From assembly GCF_900102465.1 (NCBI RefSeq), contig NZ_FNBW01000014.1:62001-126000 (forward strand): a stretch of DNA of 64,000 bases, given 5' to 3'. Positions within the stretch are counted from its first letter, which is position 1. Every line of letters starts with the position of its first letter. The DNA comes from Thalassobaculum litoreum DSM 18839. GTDB lineage: Bacteria > Pseudomonadota > Alphaproteobacteria > Thalassobaculales > Thalassobaculaceae. The notes beneath the pieces are model-generated. The model made no database searches, had not been told where the DNA came from, and was given only the letters and a program-made list of their open reading frames with translations. This document shows, piece by piece, positions 42,455 through 51,869 of the stretch. The position numbers and the translations under genes were made by a program.

Positions 42455-44854
42455 TCAGCCCCGCAGCACGCCGCCGGTCTGCTTCTCCACATTGGCGACG
42501 ATCTTGGCGGAGACCGCCTCGATCTGCTCGTCGGTCAGGGTGGCGTCGCGTGGCTGCAGGATGACCTCCACCGCGATCGACTTGGTACCCTCGGCAAGGC
42601 CCGGCCCGGTGTATTCGTCGAACACATGGACCCCGTCGATCAGCGCCTTGTCGGCGCCGGCCGCCGCCCGGGCGATCCTGTCCGCCGGCACGTCCGTCGC
42701 CACCACGAAGGCGAAGTCGCGGGCCACCGGCTGGAACGGGATGCGCTCCAGCAGCGGGCGCTGCGGCCCCTTGCGCTTCGGCATCGGCACGTTGTCCAGC
42801 AGCACCTCGAAGGCCACCGCCGGACCCTTCACGTCGAAGGCCGCCAGGATGCGCGGGTGCAGCTCGCCGAACCGGGCCATGACCTTCGGCCCGAGACGCA
42901 GGCAGCCGGAGCGGCCCGGGTGGTACCAGTCCGGCGCGTCGGTGGAGACCTGAAGGTTGGCCACCGGCGCCTCCAGCATCTCCAGCAGGTCGAGCACGTC
43001 GGCCTTGGCGTCGAAGGCGTCCACCGCCCGGTCGGCCTTGCGCCAGTCGCGCGGTCCGGTGCGGCCGACCCGCAGCCCGACGGCGGCCTGGGACTGATCC
43101 TCCGGCCGGTCGCCGGCATATTCCGGGCCGACCTCGAACATGGCGATGTCCGGATAGCCGGCATTGGCGTTGCGCGCGGCGGCGGCCAGCAGATTCGGCA
43201 GGATCGACGGGCGCATCACGTCCAGGTCGGCGCTGATCGGATTGACCAGATGCAGGGCCGGTGCCCCGCCGCCGAACAGCTCTGCATGCTTGGCCGGCAG
43301 GAAGGAGAAGGTCACCGCCTCCATCATGCCGCGGCCGGCAAGCGCCCGCTTGGCGAGGCGGCGGCGGTTCTGCTCGGCGGTCAGGGCCGGCTGGCCGACC
43401 ACGCTGGTGCGCTCCATGGAGACCGGCGCGATCCTGTCGTAGCCGTGGACCCGGACGACCTCTTCCACCAGATCGGCCTCGCCCTCCACGTCGCCGCGCC
43501 ACGGCGGCGGGGTGACGCTCATGGTCTCGCCCGACCCTTCCACCTCGAAGCCGAGGGTGGTGAGGATGCGCTGGGCTTCGGCCTCCGGCACCTCGACGCC
43601 GCACAGGGCGGCGATGCGGGAATGGCGCAGGGGCAGCTTGCGGCGCCAGTCGCGCCCCTCGCCGTTCAGGACGGTCTCGCTGACCTCGCCGCCGCAGATA
43701 TCCAGCACCATGCGGGCGGCGACCTCGGCCCCCCACCAGGGGCCGGTCTGATCGAGGCCGCGCTCGAACCGGTAGCGGGCGTCGGATAGCACGCCGAGCT
43801 TGCGCCCGGTGGCGGCCACGGAGGTTTCGTCGAAGATCGCGACCTCCAGGAACATGTCCGTGGTGTCGTCGTCCACGCCGGTGCGCTCGCCGCCCATGAT
43901 GCCGGCGAGATCGTCGACGCCGTTCGCGTCGCCGATCACCAGCATGCCGGCCTCGAAGGTGTAGTCCTTGCCGTTCAGGGCGCGGTAGGTCTCGCCGTCC
44001 CTGGCCAGTCGGATCGTCGGGTTGCCGTGCAGCTTCTTGGCGTCATAGGCGTGCAGCGGCCGGCCGAGATCGAGCATCATGTAGTTGGTGATGTCGACCA
44101 GGGCGGAAATCGGGCGCAGGCCGACGGCGCGCAGACGGTCCTGCATCCAGGCCGGGGACGGGCCGTTCTTCACGCCGCGGAAATAGCGGCCGCTGACCGC
44201 CGGGCAGAGATGCGCCTGGTCGGCCGGCAGGTCGATATCGAAGCGCAGCGGGCTGGCGAACGTACCCTCGACCGGCGAGGTGTCCAGCGGCTTCAGGGTG
44301 CCGAGGCCGGAGGCGGCGAGATCGCGGGCGATGCCGCGCACGCCGAGGCAGTCGGCCCGGTCCGGGGTGATGGCGATGTCGATGATCGGGTCGTCCAGCC
44401 CGGCATAGGCGGCATAGGCCTGGCCGACCGGCGCGTCGTCCGGCAGGTCGATGATGCCGTCGTGATTGTCGCTCAGGCCGAGCTCGCGCTCCGACAGCAG
44501 CATGCCGTTGCTGTCCTCGCCGCGGATCTTGCCCGGCTTCAGCAGCAGGTCGGTGCCCGGCACGTAGCTGCCCGGCGGGGCGAAGACGCCCTTCATGCCG
44601 GTGCGGGCGTTCGGCGCGCCGCAGACCACCTGCACGATACCGTCGCCGGCATCGACCTTGCAGACCCGCAGGCGGTCGGCATTCGGGTGCTGCACCGCCT
44701 CCACCACATGGGCGACGCGGAACGCGGCGAAGGCGGCGGCGCGGTCTTCCACTTCCTCAAGCTCGAGGCCGAGCATGGTGAGCCGGTCGGTGATCTCCTG
44801 GAGCGACGCGTCGGTGTCCAGATGATCCTTCAGCCAGGACAGGGTGAACTTCAT
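42455..44854 (-). CDS. pheT: Phenylalanine--tRNA ligase beta subunit
   Basis: A 799-residue beta subunit of the alpha2-beta2 PheRS, with the family-typical domain order. The N-terminal tRNA-binding OB domain comes first (VVEAVQHPNADRLRVCKVDAGDG near residue 50). The B3/4 editing domain and B5 domain are in the middle, and the C-terminal FDX-ACB anticodon-binding domain ends the protein (PVARDFAFVV, then ATLTDEQIEAV). It follows pheS by 3 bases, so the two are co-transcribed. The stop is only 12 bases from the convergent MFS gene. Confidence 0.97.
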   Translation of the reverse strand: MKFTLSWLKDHLDTDASLQEITDRLTMLGLELEEVEDRAAAFAAFRVAHVVEAVQHPNADRLRVCKVDAGDGIVQVVCGAPNARTGMKGVFAPPGSYVPGTDLLLKPGKIRGEDSNGMLLSERELGLSDNHDGIIDLPDDAPVGQAYAAYAGLDDPIIDIAITPDRADCLGVRGIARDLAASGLGTLKPLDTSPVEGTFASPLRFDIDLPADQAHLCPAVSGRYFRGVKNGPSPAWMQDRLRAVGLRPISALVDITNYMMLDLGRPLHAYDAKKLHGNPTIRLARDGETYRALNGKDYTFEAGMLVIGDANGVDDLAGIMGGERTGVDDDTTDMFLEVAIFDETSVAATGRKLGVLSDARYRFERGLDQTGPWWGAEVAARMVLDICGGEVSETVLNGEGRDWRRKLPLRHSRIAALCGVEVPEAEAQRILTTLGFEVEGSGETMSVTPPPWRGDVEGEADLVEEVVRVHGYDRIAPVSMERTSVVGQPALTAEQNRRRLAKRALAGRGMMEAVTFSFLPAKHAELFGGGAPALHLVNPISADLDVMRPSILPNLLAAAARNANAGYPDIAMFEVGPEYAGDRPEDQSQAAVGLRVGRTGPRDWRKADRAVDAFDAKADVLDLLEMLEAPVANLQVSTDAPDWYHPGRSGCLRLGPKVMARFGELHPRILAAFDVKGPAVAFEVLLDNVPMPKRKGPQRPLLERIPFQPVARDFAFVVATDVPADRIARAAAGADKALIDGVHVFDEYTGPGLAEGTKSIAVEVILQPRDATLTDEQIEAVSAKIVANVEKQTGGVLRG

Positions 44855-44857
44855 GGC

Positions 44858-45928
44858 TCAGAGGCCTCCGGCGATGGTCGGCTGGGCCAGCGGCACGAAG
44901 CCGTAATGGCGCATCCAGCGCAGGTCGCTGTCATAGAATGGGCGCAGGTCGGGGATGCCGTATTTCAACATGGCGATCCGCTCGATCCCCATGCCGAAGG
45001 CGAAGCCCTGGTACTCGGTCGGGTCGATCCCGGCATAGCGCAGCACGTTGGGGTGCACCATGCCGGAGCCGAGGATCTCCAGCCAGTCGCCGTGATTGCC
45101 GATCTTCAGCTCGCCGCCGGCGCGCGAGCAGCCGATATCGACCTCGGCCGAGGGTTCGGTGAACGGGAAGTAGCTCGGCCGGAAGCGCAGCGGCAGGTCG
45201 TCGATGCCGAAGAAGGCCCGGCAGAAATCGGTCAGGCAGCCCTTCAGGTGGCCCATATGGCTGATCTTGTCGATCACCAGCCCCTCGACCTGATGGAACA
45301 TGGGCGAGTGGGTGGCGTCGTGGTCGGAGCGGAAGGTGCGGCCCGGCACGATGATGCGGATCGGCGGGGTCTGCTTCTCCATGGTGCGGATCTGCACCGG
45401 GCTGGTGTGGGTGCGCAGGACCTTTCGCTCGCCGTTGGCGTCCGGCGTCAGATAGAAGGTGTCGTGGTCCTGGCGCGCCGGATGGTCCGGCGGGAAGTTG
45501 AGCGCCTCGAAGTTATAGTAGTCGCTCTCGATATCCGGCCCTTCGGCGACCACGAAGCCCATCTCGGCGAAGATCGCGGTCAGCTCGTCGATGGTCTGGG
45601 TGATCGGGTGGATGCGGCCCTTCATCTCCGGGCGCGCCGGCAGGGAGACGTCGATCCGCTCGGCGACGAGGCGGGTGTCCAGCGCGGCGGCCGCCAGCTC
45701 GCCTTTGCGCGCATCGAGGGCGCCGGCCACCCGGTCCTTGATCCGGTTCAGCGCCTGGCCGGCTTCCTTGCGGGTCTCCGGGTCCATGCCGCCGAGGGTC
45801 TTCATCTCGGCGGTCAGTCGCCCTTTCTTGCCCAGGGCGGCGACCCGCACCTGCTCCAGCGCGTCGAGATCCCCCGCACGCTCCACCTCGGCCAGCAGTT
45901 CGGCCTCTAACGCTTCGATATTTGCCAT
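44858..45928 (-). CDS. pheS: Phenylalanine--tRNA ligase alpha subunit
   Basis: A 356-residue catalytic alpha subunit of PheRS. An N-terminal coiled-coil arm of about 100 residues precedes the class II core. Motif 2 lies in [21 protein letters not shown] and motif 3 in [22 protein letters not shown]. The ATG at 45928 gives the usual N-terminus, although a clear Shine-Dalgarno sequence is missing. In many bacteria pheST follows rpmI-rplT directly. Here a SOUL gene on the other strand intervenes, so pheST needs its own promoter in 45929-46108. Confidence 0.97.
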   Translation of the reverse strand: MANIEALEAELLAEVERAGDLDALEQVRVAALGKKGRLTAEMKTLGGMDPETRKEAGQALNRIKDRVAGALDARKGELAAAALDTRLVAERIDVSLPARPEMKGRIHPITQTIDELTAIFAEMGFVVAEGPDIESDYYNFEALNFPPDHPARQDHDTFYLTPDANGERKVLRTHTSPVQIRTMEKQTPPIRIIVPGRTFRSDHDATHSPMFHQVEGLVIDKISHMGHLKGCLTDFCRAFFGIDDLPLRFRPSYFPFTEPSAEVDIGCSRAGGELKIGNHGDWLEILGSGMVHPNVLRYAGIDPTEYQGFAFGMGIERIAMLKYGIPDLRPFYDSDLRWMRHYGFVPLAQPTIAGGL

Positions 45929-46108
45929 CAGTCTGTGCCCGTTTCCCGGTCCGGTGGGCGCCGTTTTAGCGGGTCGCCAACGGTTTTGCGAGCCCTCAGG
46001 CGCCATGACCCGGACGCGCGCCGGTCGGGCAGGCCCGGGCGGGTTCGACGGCGGCCGGTTTCGCCCCACATCTGTGTCGCGCCCACGGGCTGCAGGGCAG
46101 GAGGAAGC

Positions 46109-46738
46109 GTGGAGAACGGGAAGCGGATGGGACGGGGCAAGAAGGCCACCATCGCCGCGGTGGCGGCGATCTGCGTGCTGGCCGTCTCGCTGGCGGGAGG
46201 ATGGTACTGGGTGACTCATAGCGTGGAACAGCCGGCCTATACGGTGGTCGAGGCCGACGGCGATATCGAGCTGCGCGATTACCCGGCGATGGTGGTGGCG
46301 GAGGCGGTGACGGCGGGTGACCGGCAGGAGGGCGTGCGCCAGGGCTTCCGGGCGCTGGCCGGCTACATCTTTGCCAAGGACCGCGACGGCGAACGCATCG
46401 CGATGACCGCGCCGGTGATCCAGCAGCCGACCGAAGGCAACGGCGGCGGCGCGTGGCGGGTCCGTTTCGTGATGCCGTCGCAGTATGCGCTGGACGCGTT
46501 GCCGCGCCCGGCCGGCGGGGAGGTGGCGCTCGACCGCTGGCCGCCGATGCGGCTCGCCGCCATCCGGTTCAGCGGCTGGGCCGACGACGCGGACTTCGCG
46601 GAGCACGAGGCACGGCTGCGCGACTGGCTGGCCGGGCAGGGGCTGGAGCCCGAGGGGCCGCCGCTGCTGGCCTATTACGACGATCCGTGGACGCCGGGCG
46701 TTCTCCGGCGCAACGAGGTCCTGCTGCGGTTCCGGTGA
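46109..46738 (+). CDS. SOUL family heme-binding protein, membrane anchored
   Basis: A 209-residue protein with one N-terminal hydrophobic helix (about residues 16-34) followed by a SOUL/HBP domain. Family blocks are [47 protein letters not shown] and a C-terminal [19 protein letters not shown]. Related proteins bind heme or porphyrins. AGGAGGAA lies four bases before the GTG at 46109; the in-frame ATG at 46127 is a possible alternative start. It is divergent from pheS and convergent with rplT. Confidence 0.88.
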   Translation: MENGKRMGRGKKATIAAVAAICVLAVSLAGGWYWVTHSVEQPAYTVVEADGDIELRDYPAMVVAEAVTAGDRQEGVRQGFRALAGYIFAKDRDGERIAMTAPVIQQPTEGNGGGAWRVRFVMPSQYALDALPRPAGGEVALDRWPPMRLAAIRFSGWADDADFAEHEARLRDWLAGQGLEPEGPPLLAYYDDPWTPGVLRRNEVLLRFR

Positions 46739-46750
46739 GGGCCGGCCGGC

Positions 46751-46782
46751 AAAGGAAAAGGGCCGATCCTGCGACCGGCCCT
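46751..46782 (-). terminator. Rho-independent terminator after rplT
   Basis: On the minus strand the 7-bp stem AGGGCCG/CGGCCCT (46759-46782) with a 10-base loop is followed by TTTTCCTTT. It ends the rpmI-rplT transcript and could also stop the convergent SOUL transcript. Confidence 0.75.
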
Positions 46783-46810
46783 CCCAATTCGTCTCGATCT
46801 GCGTCCGGCG

Positions 46811-47170
46811 TTACGCCTTCAGCGCGGCCTCGGCCTGATCGACGATGCTCTTGAACGCGGCGGGCTCGTGGATCGCCAGATCGGACAGGACCTTACGGTC
46901 CAGTTCGATGCCGGCGAGCTTGAGGCCGTTCATGAACCGCGAATAGGTCATGCCGTACTGACGCACACCGGCGTTGATGCGCTGGATCCAGAGAGCGCGG
47001 AAATCGCGCTTGCGGACCCGGCGATCCCGGTAGGCGTACTGCTGGCCCTTCTCGACCGCCTGGACGGCGATCCGGAAGACGTTCTTGCGACGGCCATAGT
47101 AGCCCTTGGCGGCGTCCGTGACCTTCTTGTGGCGGGCATGCGCAGTGGTGCCCCGCTTAACTCGTGCCAT
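46811..47170 (-). CDS. rplT: 50S ribosomal protein L20
   Basis: A 119-residue ribosomal protein with the normal length and the basic N-terminal extension of L20 ([27 protein letters not shown]). The globular domain contains [29 protein letters not shown]. It binds 23S rRNA early in 50S assembly and in some bacteria represses its own operon. It follows rpmI by 11 bases; a terminator closes the unit. Confidence 0.98.
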   Translation of the reverse strand: MARVKRGTTAHARHKKVTDAAKGYYGRRKNVFRIAVQAVEKGQQYAYRDRRVRKRDFRALWIQRINAGVRQYGMTYSRFMNGLKLAGIELDRKVLSDLAIHEPAAFKSIVDQAEAALKA

Positions 47171-47181
47171 CTATCCGCTCC

Positions 47182-47379
47182 TCAACCGTAGGGCATGAAC
47201 CGCTTGACGATCTTCTGATCGGCCTCGGCCAATACGAAGGTCCCGCGGGCCTGGCGCTTCATCTTCTGGGAACGGCGGCGCAGCATGTGGCGCTTGTACG
47301 CGACGTTGCCCTTGATCTTTCCGGACCCCGTCGTGCGAAAGCGGCCTTTGACGCTGCTTTTCGTCTTCATCTTGGGCAT
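47182..47379 (-). CDS. rpmI: 50S ribosomal protein L35
   Basis: A 65-residue, very basic ribosomal protein with all L35 hallmarks (MPKMKTKSSVKGRFRTTGSG, then RRRSQKMKR and a C-terminal KRFMPYG). AAAGGAGCG sits at good distance before the ATG at 47379. It heads the two-gene unit rpmI-rplT; the often linked infC is not adjacent here, since a ChaN-like gene lies upstream instead. Confidence 0.97.
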   Translation of the reverse strand: MPKMKTKSSVKGRFRTTGSGKIKGNVAYKRHMLRRRSQKMKRQARGTFVLAEADQKIVKRFMPYG

Positions 47380-47488
47380 TTTGTCGCTCCTTTGGTCTCG
47401 ACGTCTCGACTTCTCGTCGGCCGGGCAGCCCTTGTTCGCCCAGACGCGACGGCCCATCCCCGGCACAGGTCCGGAGCGGGAAGGCGGG

Positions 47489-47517
47489 GATATACGGGAA
47501 ACGTCCCGATAGGGCAA
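47489..47517 (-). promoter_or_regulatory. Candidate promoter of rpmI-rplT
   Basis: On the minus strand TTGCCC (47512-47517) and TATATC (47489-47494) are spaced by 17 bases. The site lies just after the stop of the ChaN-like gene and would start a transcript near 47482, with a leader of about 100 nt. The leader could hold an L20-binding structure, but none is evident by eye. Confidence 0.5.
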
Positions 47518-47527
47518 GCGGAGTCCG

Positions 47528-48403
47528 CTATTTCCTGCCGGAGAACCGTTTCCGCAGGGCGACGCACGGATCGACCCGCTCCGGCGACGGAAAGGCGCGC
47601 AGATAGTCGAACCCGCCATCCGCATGTCCTTCGCTCAGGCCGACGGCGACGACCGGTGTGTCGGGGGCGAGGCGGCGCAGGAACAGGGGCACCCCGATAT
47701 CCGTGCGGACATGGCCGCGTCCTGCGATCAGCACCGCGCCGTCTCCAGACTCTGCCGCCTCGACCATGGCGGCGGCCATGGAGGCGTCGCGGGCGGCCTG
47801 GACATCCACCATGGATCCCAACTGCGTCCGGGGGACCAGCCGGCAATGGCCCTCGTACACCGCGTCCAGGTGAGCCTGCGTCGCCGAAGGCGGGAGCGGC
47901 CGGTCGAGACCCCAGGACGCGAGACGCTCCGCGGTCAGGGCGGCGAGACCGCCCTGCGCCACCGCCCGGGTCGCCTCGCGCTCCAGCCCGCCGGCGACCA
48001 TCGGCAGCCGGGCGTCGATGGCGGCCGACAAGATCGGTCGGTAGAGGGTGAAGTCGGGCCAGCCGCTCTCGGCCCAGCCGACGGCTTCGGCGAAGGCGTC
48101 GGGCGACCGCGCCGTCGCTCCCGATGCCCAGGCGTCCACGGCGTCCTGCCGGTCGCGGGGCACCATCTCCCAGACCACCGCCGGGCGCCGGCCGGACGCG
48201 GTCATGGTCCGCAGCAGGGCCGCCTGGGCGGCGTGGTGGTGCGGGTTGTCGTGGGTCTCCCCGATCAGGACGAAGACCGCCCGGACCGCCGCCTGGTTCA
48301 GCTCGCTCCGGGAGGACGGGGTGCCGTCGCCGCGCAGCCATCCCTGCGCCGCGAGAACGCTCGGTGTCGAAACCAGCAGCAGGGCGAGAAAAAGGATCCG
48401 CAT
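47528..48403 (-). CDS. ChaN family protein, putative heme-binding, exported
   Basis: A 291-residue protein of the ChaN/DUF399 family; a Campylobacter member is an iron-regulated heme-binding lipoprotein. The signal peptide (MRILFLALLLVSTPSVLA) has no lipobox, so this copy is probably a soluble exported protein. Conserved blocks are FVLIGETHDNPHHHAAQAALL near residue 45, VWEMVPRDRQ, and the C-terminal VLIAGRGHVRTDIGVP. It starts 18 bases after the phosphodiesterase-type gene and may be co-transcribed with it. Heme binding is inferred from the family. Confidence 0.8.
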   Translation of the reverse strand: MRILFLALLLVSTPSVLAAQGWLRGDGTPSSRSELNQAAVRAVFVLIGETHDNPHHHAAQAALLRTMTASGRRPAVVWEMVPRDRQDAVDAWASGATARSPDAFAEAVGWAESGWPDFTLYRPILSAAIDARLPMVAGGLEREATRAVAQGGLAALTAERLASWGLDRPLPPSATQAHLDAVYEGHCRLVPRTQLGSMVDVQAARDASMAAAMVEAAESGDGAVLIAGRGHVRTDIGVPLFLRRLAPDTPVVAVGLSEGHADGGFDYLRAFPSPERVDPCVALRKRFSGRK

Positions 48404-48421
48404 CCCTTCAAGATAAACCGG

Positions 48422-49882
48422 TCAGGTCGTCCGCATACCCCAGCGCAGATACGGCCGCTTCGCGCCGCCGACGGTCGCCGTCACGATCTTCTGGGCGTAG
48501 CCGCCGCGGCCGGCCTCGTGCACCTGCTCCGAAACGTCGGGTGCGGGGTCGCCGACGGCGAAGGCCTCCTCGATGGGACGACCGGCCATCAGCGGGTGCT
48601 GGGGCAGGCCGAGGGTCTTCAGGATGGTCGGCGAGACGTCGATCGTGCCGCTGGGCGTTTCGATCTCCACGCCCTTGCGGAAGCTGTCGCCGCCGAGGAA
48701 CAGACAGTGGTTCAGCTCGCGCCGGTTCAGGCCGCCATGCATGCCGCCGCCCAGCGGAATGTCCGGGTTGTCGGCCAGGATCACGCCGGGCAGCCCGCCG
48801 TCGCTGTCCCGGTCCCAGGACCGCAGGGTGAAGGCCACGTCGGCGGCGCGCGGGCTGTCCCAGTTCACCACCGAGATCGGCAGGGTGCCGTCGTCGCCGG
48901 CGCCGGCCCGGGTCATGATCGGGCCGCACCAGTCCTGGGCCTGCAGGGTCTCCACCAGCCGGGCGATCAGCGCGGGGTCGCGGTCGCGCACGGCGATATG
49001 GGCGGAGTAGCCGGGCTTCAGGGCGTAGTCGACATCGGGGCCGAGCGCCTTGCCGACCTTCAGGCCTTCGGCCGTCAGCGCCTCGGCGACGCTGAGCTGG
49101 CCTTCCACGGTGACATGGCCGTGGTCGGACATGGCGATGATGTTCCAGCCGGCGTCGCGGCCCTCCGCGCGCCACCAGTCGAGGATGCGGCCGAAGCCGG
49201 CATCGACCGCGCCGATCGCGCTCTGGCCGTCGCCGCTGGCGAGGCCGCGGTAGTGATAGGACAGGTCCGGCTCGTTCAGCCACAGCACGCAGGCGTCCGG
49301 ATCGTGGTCGGGGATCGTGTGCTCCAGCAGCACCTTCACCGCCCAGTCGGCCACGCCGGTATTGGGGAAGACCTGCTCCGGCACCGGTCCGAAGCGGTCG
49401 ACCACCTTGGCGAAATTGGCGGCCGGGGTGGAGATCGCGTCGCCCCAGATCGACAGCACGGGCTGGTTCAGCTCGGCGGCGCGGCCGGCCAGCAGGCGGG
49501 CGTTGCCGACCTTGCCGGTGGTGACGGCGGCGAACTTGCGCCCCGCACCCCACAGGATTTCGCTCAGGTGATGCGCGGCGATCAGCCTGCCGTAAATCTT
49601 ATCGGCGGCGCGCATGCGCTCGTCGTCGGAGGTGTCCATCGCCGAGGAGAAACCCAGCGCCGGATCGTAGAAGGCATTGGCCATGATCCCGTGACCGGCC
49701 GGCGGATGCCCGGTCATCGACGTGGTCACCTGCACCCGCGTCTCGCTCGGGAAGGCCGAGCCCGTGTTGCGCATCCACACGCCGCCGGTGGCGAAGCCGT
49801 GGATGTTCGGGGCCTGGTTCGGCGTGACGTGATCGGGACGCAGGCCGTCGAAGACGACGACCAGAACTTTCGGCGCGGGCAT
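48422..49882 (-). CDS. Alkaline phosphatase superfamily (nucleotide pyrophosphatase/phosphodiesterase-type) protein
   Basis: A 486-residue metallo-hydrolase of the type I phosphodiesterase/nucleotide pyrophosphatase family. Metal and nucleophile motifs are visible: VVVFDGLRPDH at the N-terminus, FPSETRVQVTTSMTGHPPAGHGI with the likely Ser/Thr nucleophile, NEPDLSYH, MSDHGHVTVEG and GMHGG. No signal peptide is seen. GGAGTG precedes the ATG at 49882; the frame is open further upstream but not conserved. The substrate is unknown. The ChaN-like gene follows by 18 bases. Confidence 0.87.
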   Translation of the reverse strand: MPAPKVLVVVFDGLRPDHVTPNQAPNIHGFATGGVWMRNTGSAFPSETRVQVTTSMTGHPPAGHGIMANAFYDPALGFSSAMDTSDDERMRAADKIYGRLIAAHHLSEILWGAGRKFAAVTTGKVGNARLLAGRAAELNQPVLSIWGDAISTPAANFAKVVDRFGPVPEQVFPNTGVADWAVKVLLEHTIPDHDPDACVLWLNEPDLSYHYRGLASGDGQSAIGAVDAGFGRILDWWRAEGRDAGWNIIAMSDHGHVTVEGQLSVAEALTAEGLKVGKALGPDVDYALKPGYSAHIAVRDRDPALIARLVETLQAQDWCGPIMTRAGAGDDGTLPISVVNWDSPRAADVAFTLRSWDRDSDGGLPGVILADNPDIPLGGGMHGGLNRRELNHCLFLGGDSFRKGVEIETPSGTIDVSPTILKTLGLPQHPLMAGRPIEEAFAVGDPAPDVSEQVHEAGRGGYAQKIVTATVGGAKRPYLRWGMRTT

Positions 49883-49970
49883 GGGAACACTCCGGGGATC
49901 GGAAGGACGTGGGGAGTATCCTACTACACCGAGGAGATGACCATCCGGTGACAGCCGGCGTCGCCCAGGG

Positions 49971-51164
49971 TTACTGGGCCGCCTCGCCATCCGGCCCGCG
50001 CAGGGCGGCCAGCGACTCGCGCACGGTGGTGAGCAGCGCGCGCTCGCGCTCGGTGTCGATCGAGATCGACGCGGTCATGCCGGCGCGCAGGGTCGGGCGG
50101 CCCTCGACCGTCTCCAGGTCGATCCGCACCGGGATGCGCTGCACCACCTTCACCCAGTTGCCCGAGGCGTTCTGCGGCGGCAGCACCGCAAATTCCGCCC
50201 CGGTGGCCGGCGCGATCGAGGTGATCCGCGCCTTCCAGGTCACGTCCGGATAGGCGTCGATCCCGACCTCCACGACCTGGCCCTCGCGCACATGGGTGAG
50301 CTGGGTCTCCTTCAGGTTCGCCACCACCCAGGTGTCGTCGGCCTCGATCAGGCCGAAGGCGGGGTCGCCCTCCTCCAGCCACTCGCCCGGCTCCAGATGG
50401 ACCTGGGTGACGATGCCGTCGGCCGGGGCGCGGACCTCGGTATAGCCGAGATGCAGTTCGGCGACTTCGCGGGCGGTCTGCGCCTCGATGTATTTGGGAT
50501 GCAGCTCGACCGCGCGCTCCGGGTCGCCGCCGAGTTCGGCCAGGACCGTGCGCACCTTCTCCTGCAGGGCGCGCACCCGCTGGCGGGCGGAGGCGACCTC
50601 GAACTCGGCCTCGTCCAGCCGCGCCTCGGTGGTGACGCCGCGCTTGTTGAGCTGGCGTTGGCGGTCGGCCTCGCGGGCGAAATAGGAGACGGTCTCGCGC
50701 GCTTCGTCGATCTCGGCCTGAACCTGATGGAACTCGGCCCGGGTCGCCTCGACCTCCTGGCGGACGGTCAGCATCCGCGCCTCGGCCGACTTCAACTCCA
50801 GCCAGTTGGTGTCCGGGTCGAGACGGAACAGCAGCTCGCCGGCTTTCACCCGCTGATCGTTCCTCACGAAGACCTCGGTCACCCGACCGTCGATATCGGT
50901 GGAGACGGCGATGATATGCGCCTTCACATAGGCGTTCTCGGTGGTCACGAACCGCCCGGTGACGGCATAGAGATAGGACGCGCCGACCAGGGCGAGGACC
51001 GGGATGACCACCAGCAGGACGAGCCGCTTGACCCAGCGGCCGCGCCGGCGCCTGGGCCGGGCGCTGTGGGCGGTAATCGGGCCGTCCTCGGAGGGCACGA
51101 CGCCCTGGTTGCCGCCCTGGTTTCCGCCGGGGTTGGCGCCGTCATTCTTCTCGATGTCAGTCAT
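49971..51164 (-). CDS. HlyD/EmrA family membrane fusion protein
   Basis: A 397-residue periplasmic adaptor of EmrA type. A Gly/Asn-rich cytoplasmic start is followed by a basic stretch and a single TM helix (about residues 46-68). The two halves of the lipoyl-like barrel follow (TENAYVKAHIIAVSTDIDGRVTEV and LGYTEVRAPADGIVTQVHLEPGEW), separated by a long coiled-coil hairpin. The beta-barrel region has VVANLKETQLTHVREGQ. It overlaps the upstream MarR gene by 8 bases. No EmrB partner is adjacent, so the pump gene must lie elsewhere; the orphan at 40910 is one candidate. Confidence 0.9.
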   Translation of the reverse strand: MTDIEKNDGANPGGNQGGNQGVVPSEDGPITAHSARPRRRRGRWVKRLVLLVVIPVLALVGASYLYAVTGRFVTTENAYVKAHIIAVSTDIDGRVTEVFVRNDQRVKAGELLFRLDPDTNWLELKSAEARMLTVRQEVEATRAEFHQVQAEIDEARETVSYFAREADRQRQLNKRGVTTEARLDEAEFEVASARQRVRALQEKVRTVLAELGGDPERAVELHPKYIEAQTAREVAELHLGYTEVRAPADGIVTQVHLEPGEWLEEGDPAFGLIEADDTWVVANLKETQLTHVREGQVVEVGIDAYPDVTWKARITSIAPATGAEFAVLPPQNASGNWVKVVQRIPVRIDLETVEGRPTLRAGMTASISIDTERERALLTTVRESLAALRGPDGEAAQ

Positions 51165-51636
51165 CGGCCGCCTCCGCCTGCGCCGCCGGGCCCGCCAGTT
51201 CGTCGAAGGCGTAGAGGTTGGTCTTGATCTTCAGCAGGGTATCGATGAAGGCCTCGTGCTCCTCGCGGGTGAGGCCCTTCATGGCGTCGCTACGGATGTC
51301 GGCGGCGATGCCGCGCAACTCGCGCATCAGCCCCTGGACCTTCTCGGTCAGCACCACGCGCTTGATGCGCCGGTCGACCGGGTCGGGCCGGCGTTCGACC
51401 CAGCCCTTGTCCTCCAGCCGGTCGAGCAGGCGGCCGAGCGTGGCCTTCTCCAACTCCATGAAGGCGGCGAGTTCGGATTGGGCCATGCCCTCCTTGGCAT
51501 AGAGGGCGGTCAGCACCCACCATTGGGAGCGGGTCAGCCCGAGCTCCTTGCCGCGACGGTCGAACGCCACCCGCATCAGTCGGGCGACGTCGTGGACGAG
51601 GAACCCGAAGTTCCGGTGCAGGTCTGTGCGTTCCAT
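51157..51636 (-). CDS. MarR family transcriptional regulator
   Basis: A 159-residue winged-helix regulator. The helix-turn-helix region reads MAQSELAAFMELEKATLGRLLDRLEDKGWVERRPDPVDRRIKRVVLT, typical of MarR/EmrR proteins that sense small phenolic or drug-like ligands. I chose the ATG at 51636; a TTG 27 bases further upstream would overlap the palindromic operator candidate at 51651. It is co-transcribed with the EmrA-type gene and divergent from cysE. Autoregulation is inferred. Confidence 0.88.
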   Translation of the reverse strand: MERTDLHRNFGFLVHDVARLMRVAFDRRGKELGLTRSQWWVLTALYAKEGMAQSELAAFMELEKATLGRLLDRLEDKGWVERRPDPVDRRIKRVVLTEKVQGLMRELRGIAADIRSDAMKGLTREEHEAFIDTLLKIKTNLYAFDELAGPAAQAEAADD

Positions 51637-51650
51637 GGAGGGCAAATATA

Positions 51651-51664
51651 GTTGCCATGACAAC
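51651..51664. promoter_or_regulatory. Palindrome upstream of marR, candidate autoregulatory operator
   Basis: GTTGCCATGACAAC is a near-perfect inverted repeat (GTTG-n-CATG-n-CAAC) beginning 14 bases before the MarR start codon. It overlaps a second inverted repeat GGCAA-ATATAG-TTGCC at 51641-51656. The spacing is typical for MarR-family autorepression. Binding is inferred. Confidence 0.5.
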
Positions 51665-51769
51665 CGTTGCCAAGCAGATCATAGAGGTCGGCGACAAGTC
51701 GCATGGCGACGACTGGACAGCGTGCCAGAAGTCGCGGAGTCATCGCAAAGCACTCGTTCCAACGCGCGG

Positions 51770-51798
51770 TTAATTCCGGCGCTTGAAACAGGTATAGT
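51770..51798 (+). promoter_or_regulatory. Weak candidate promoter of cysE
   Basis: TTAATT (51770-51775) and TATAGT (51793-51798) are separated by 17 bases, about 70 bases before the cysE start. The -10 element is good and the -35 poor, so this is tentative. Confidence 0.35.
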
Positions 51799-51869
51799 GC
51801 GGCCCAACGTCATGGATGAGCGGGCGGTCCCTTTGCGGGGCGCGTCTGCCGATACAGGAGGATCAGAGG

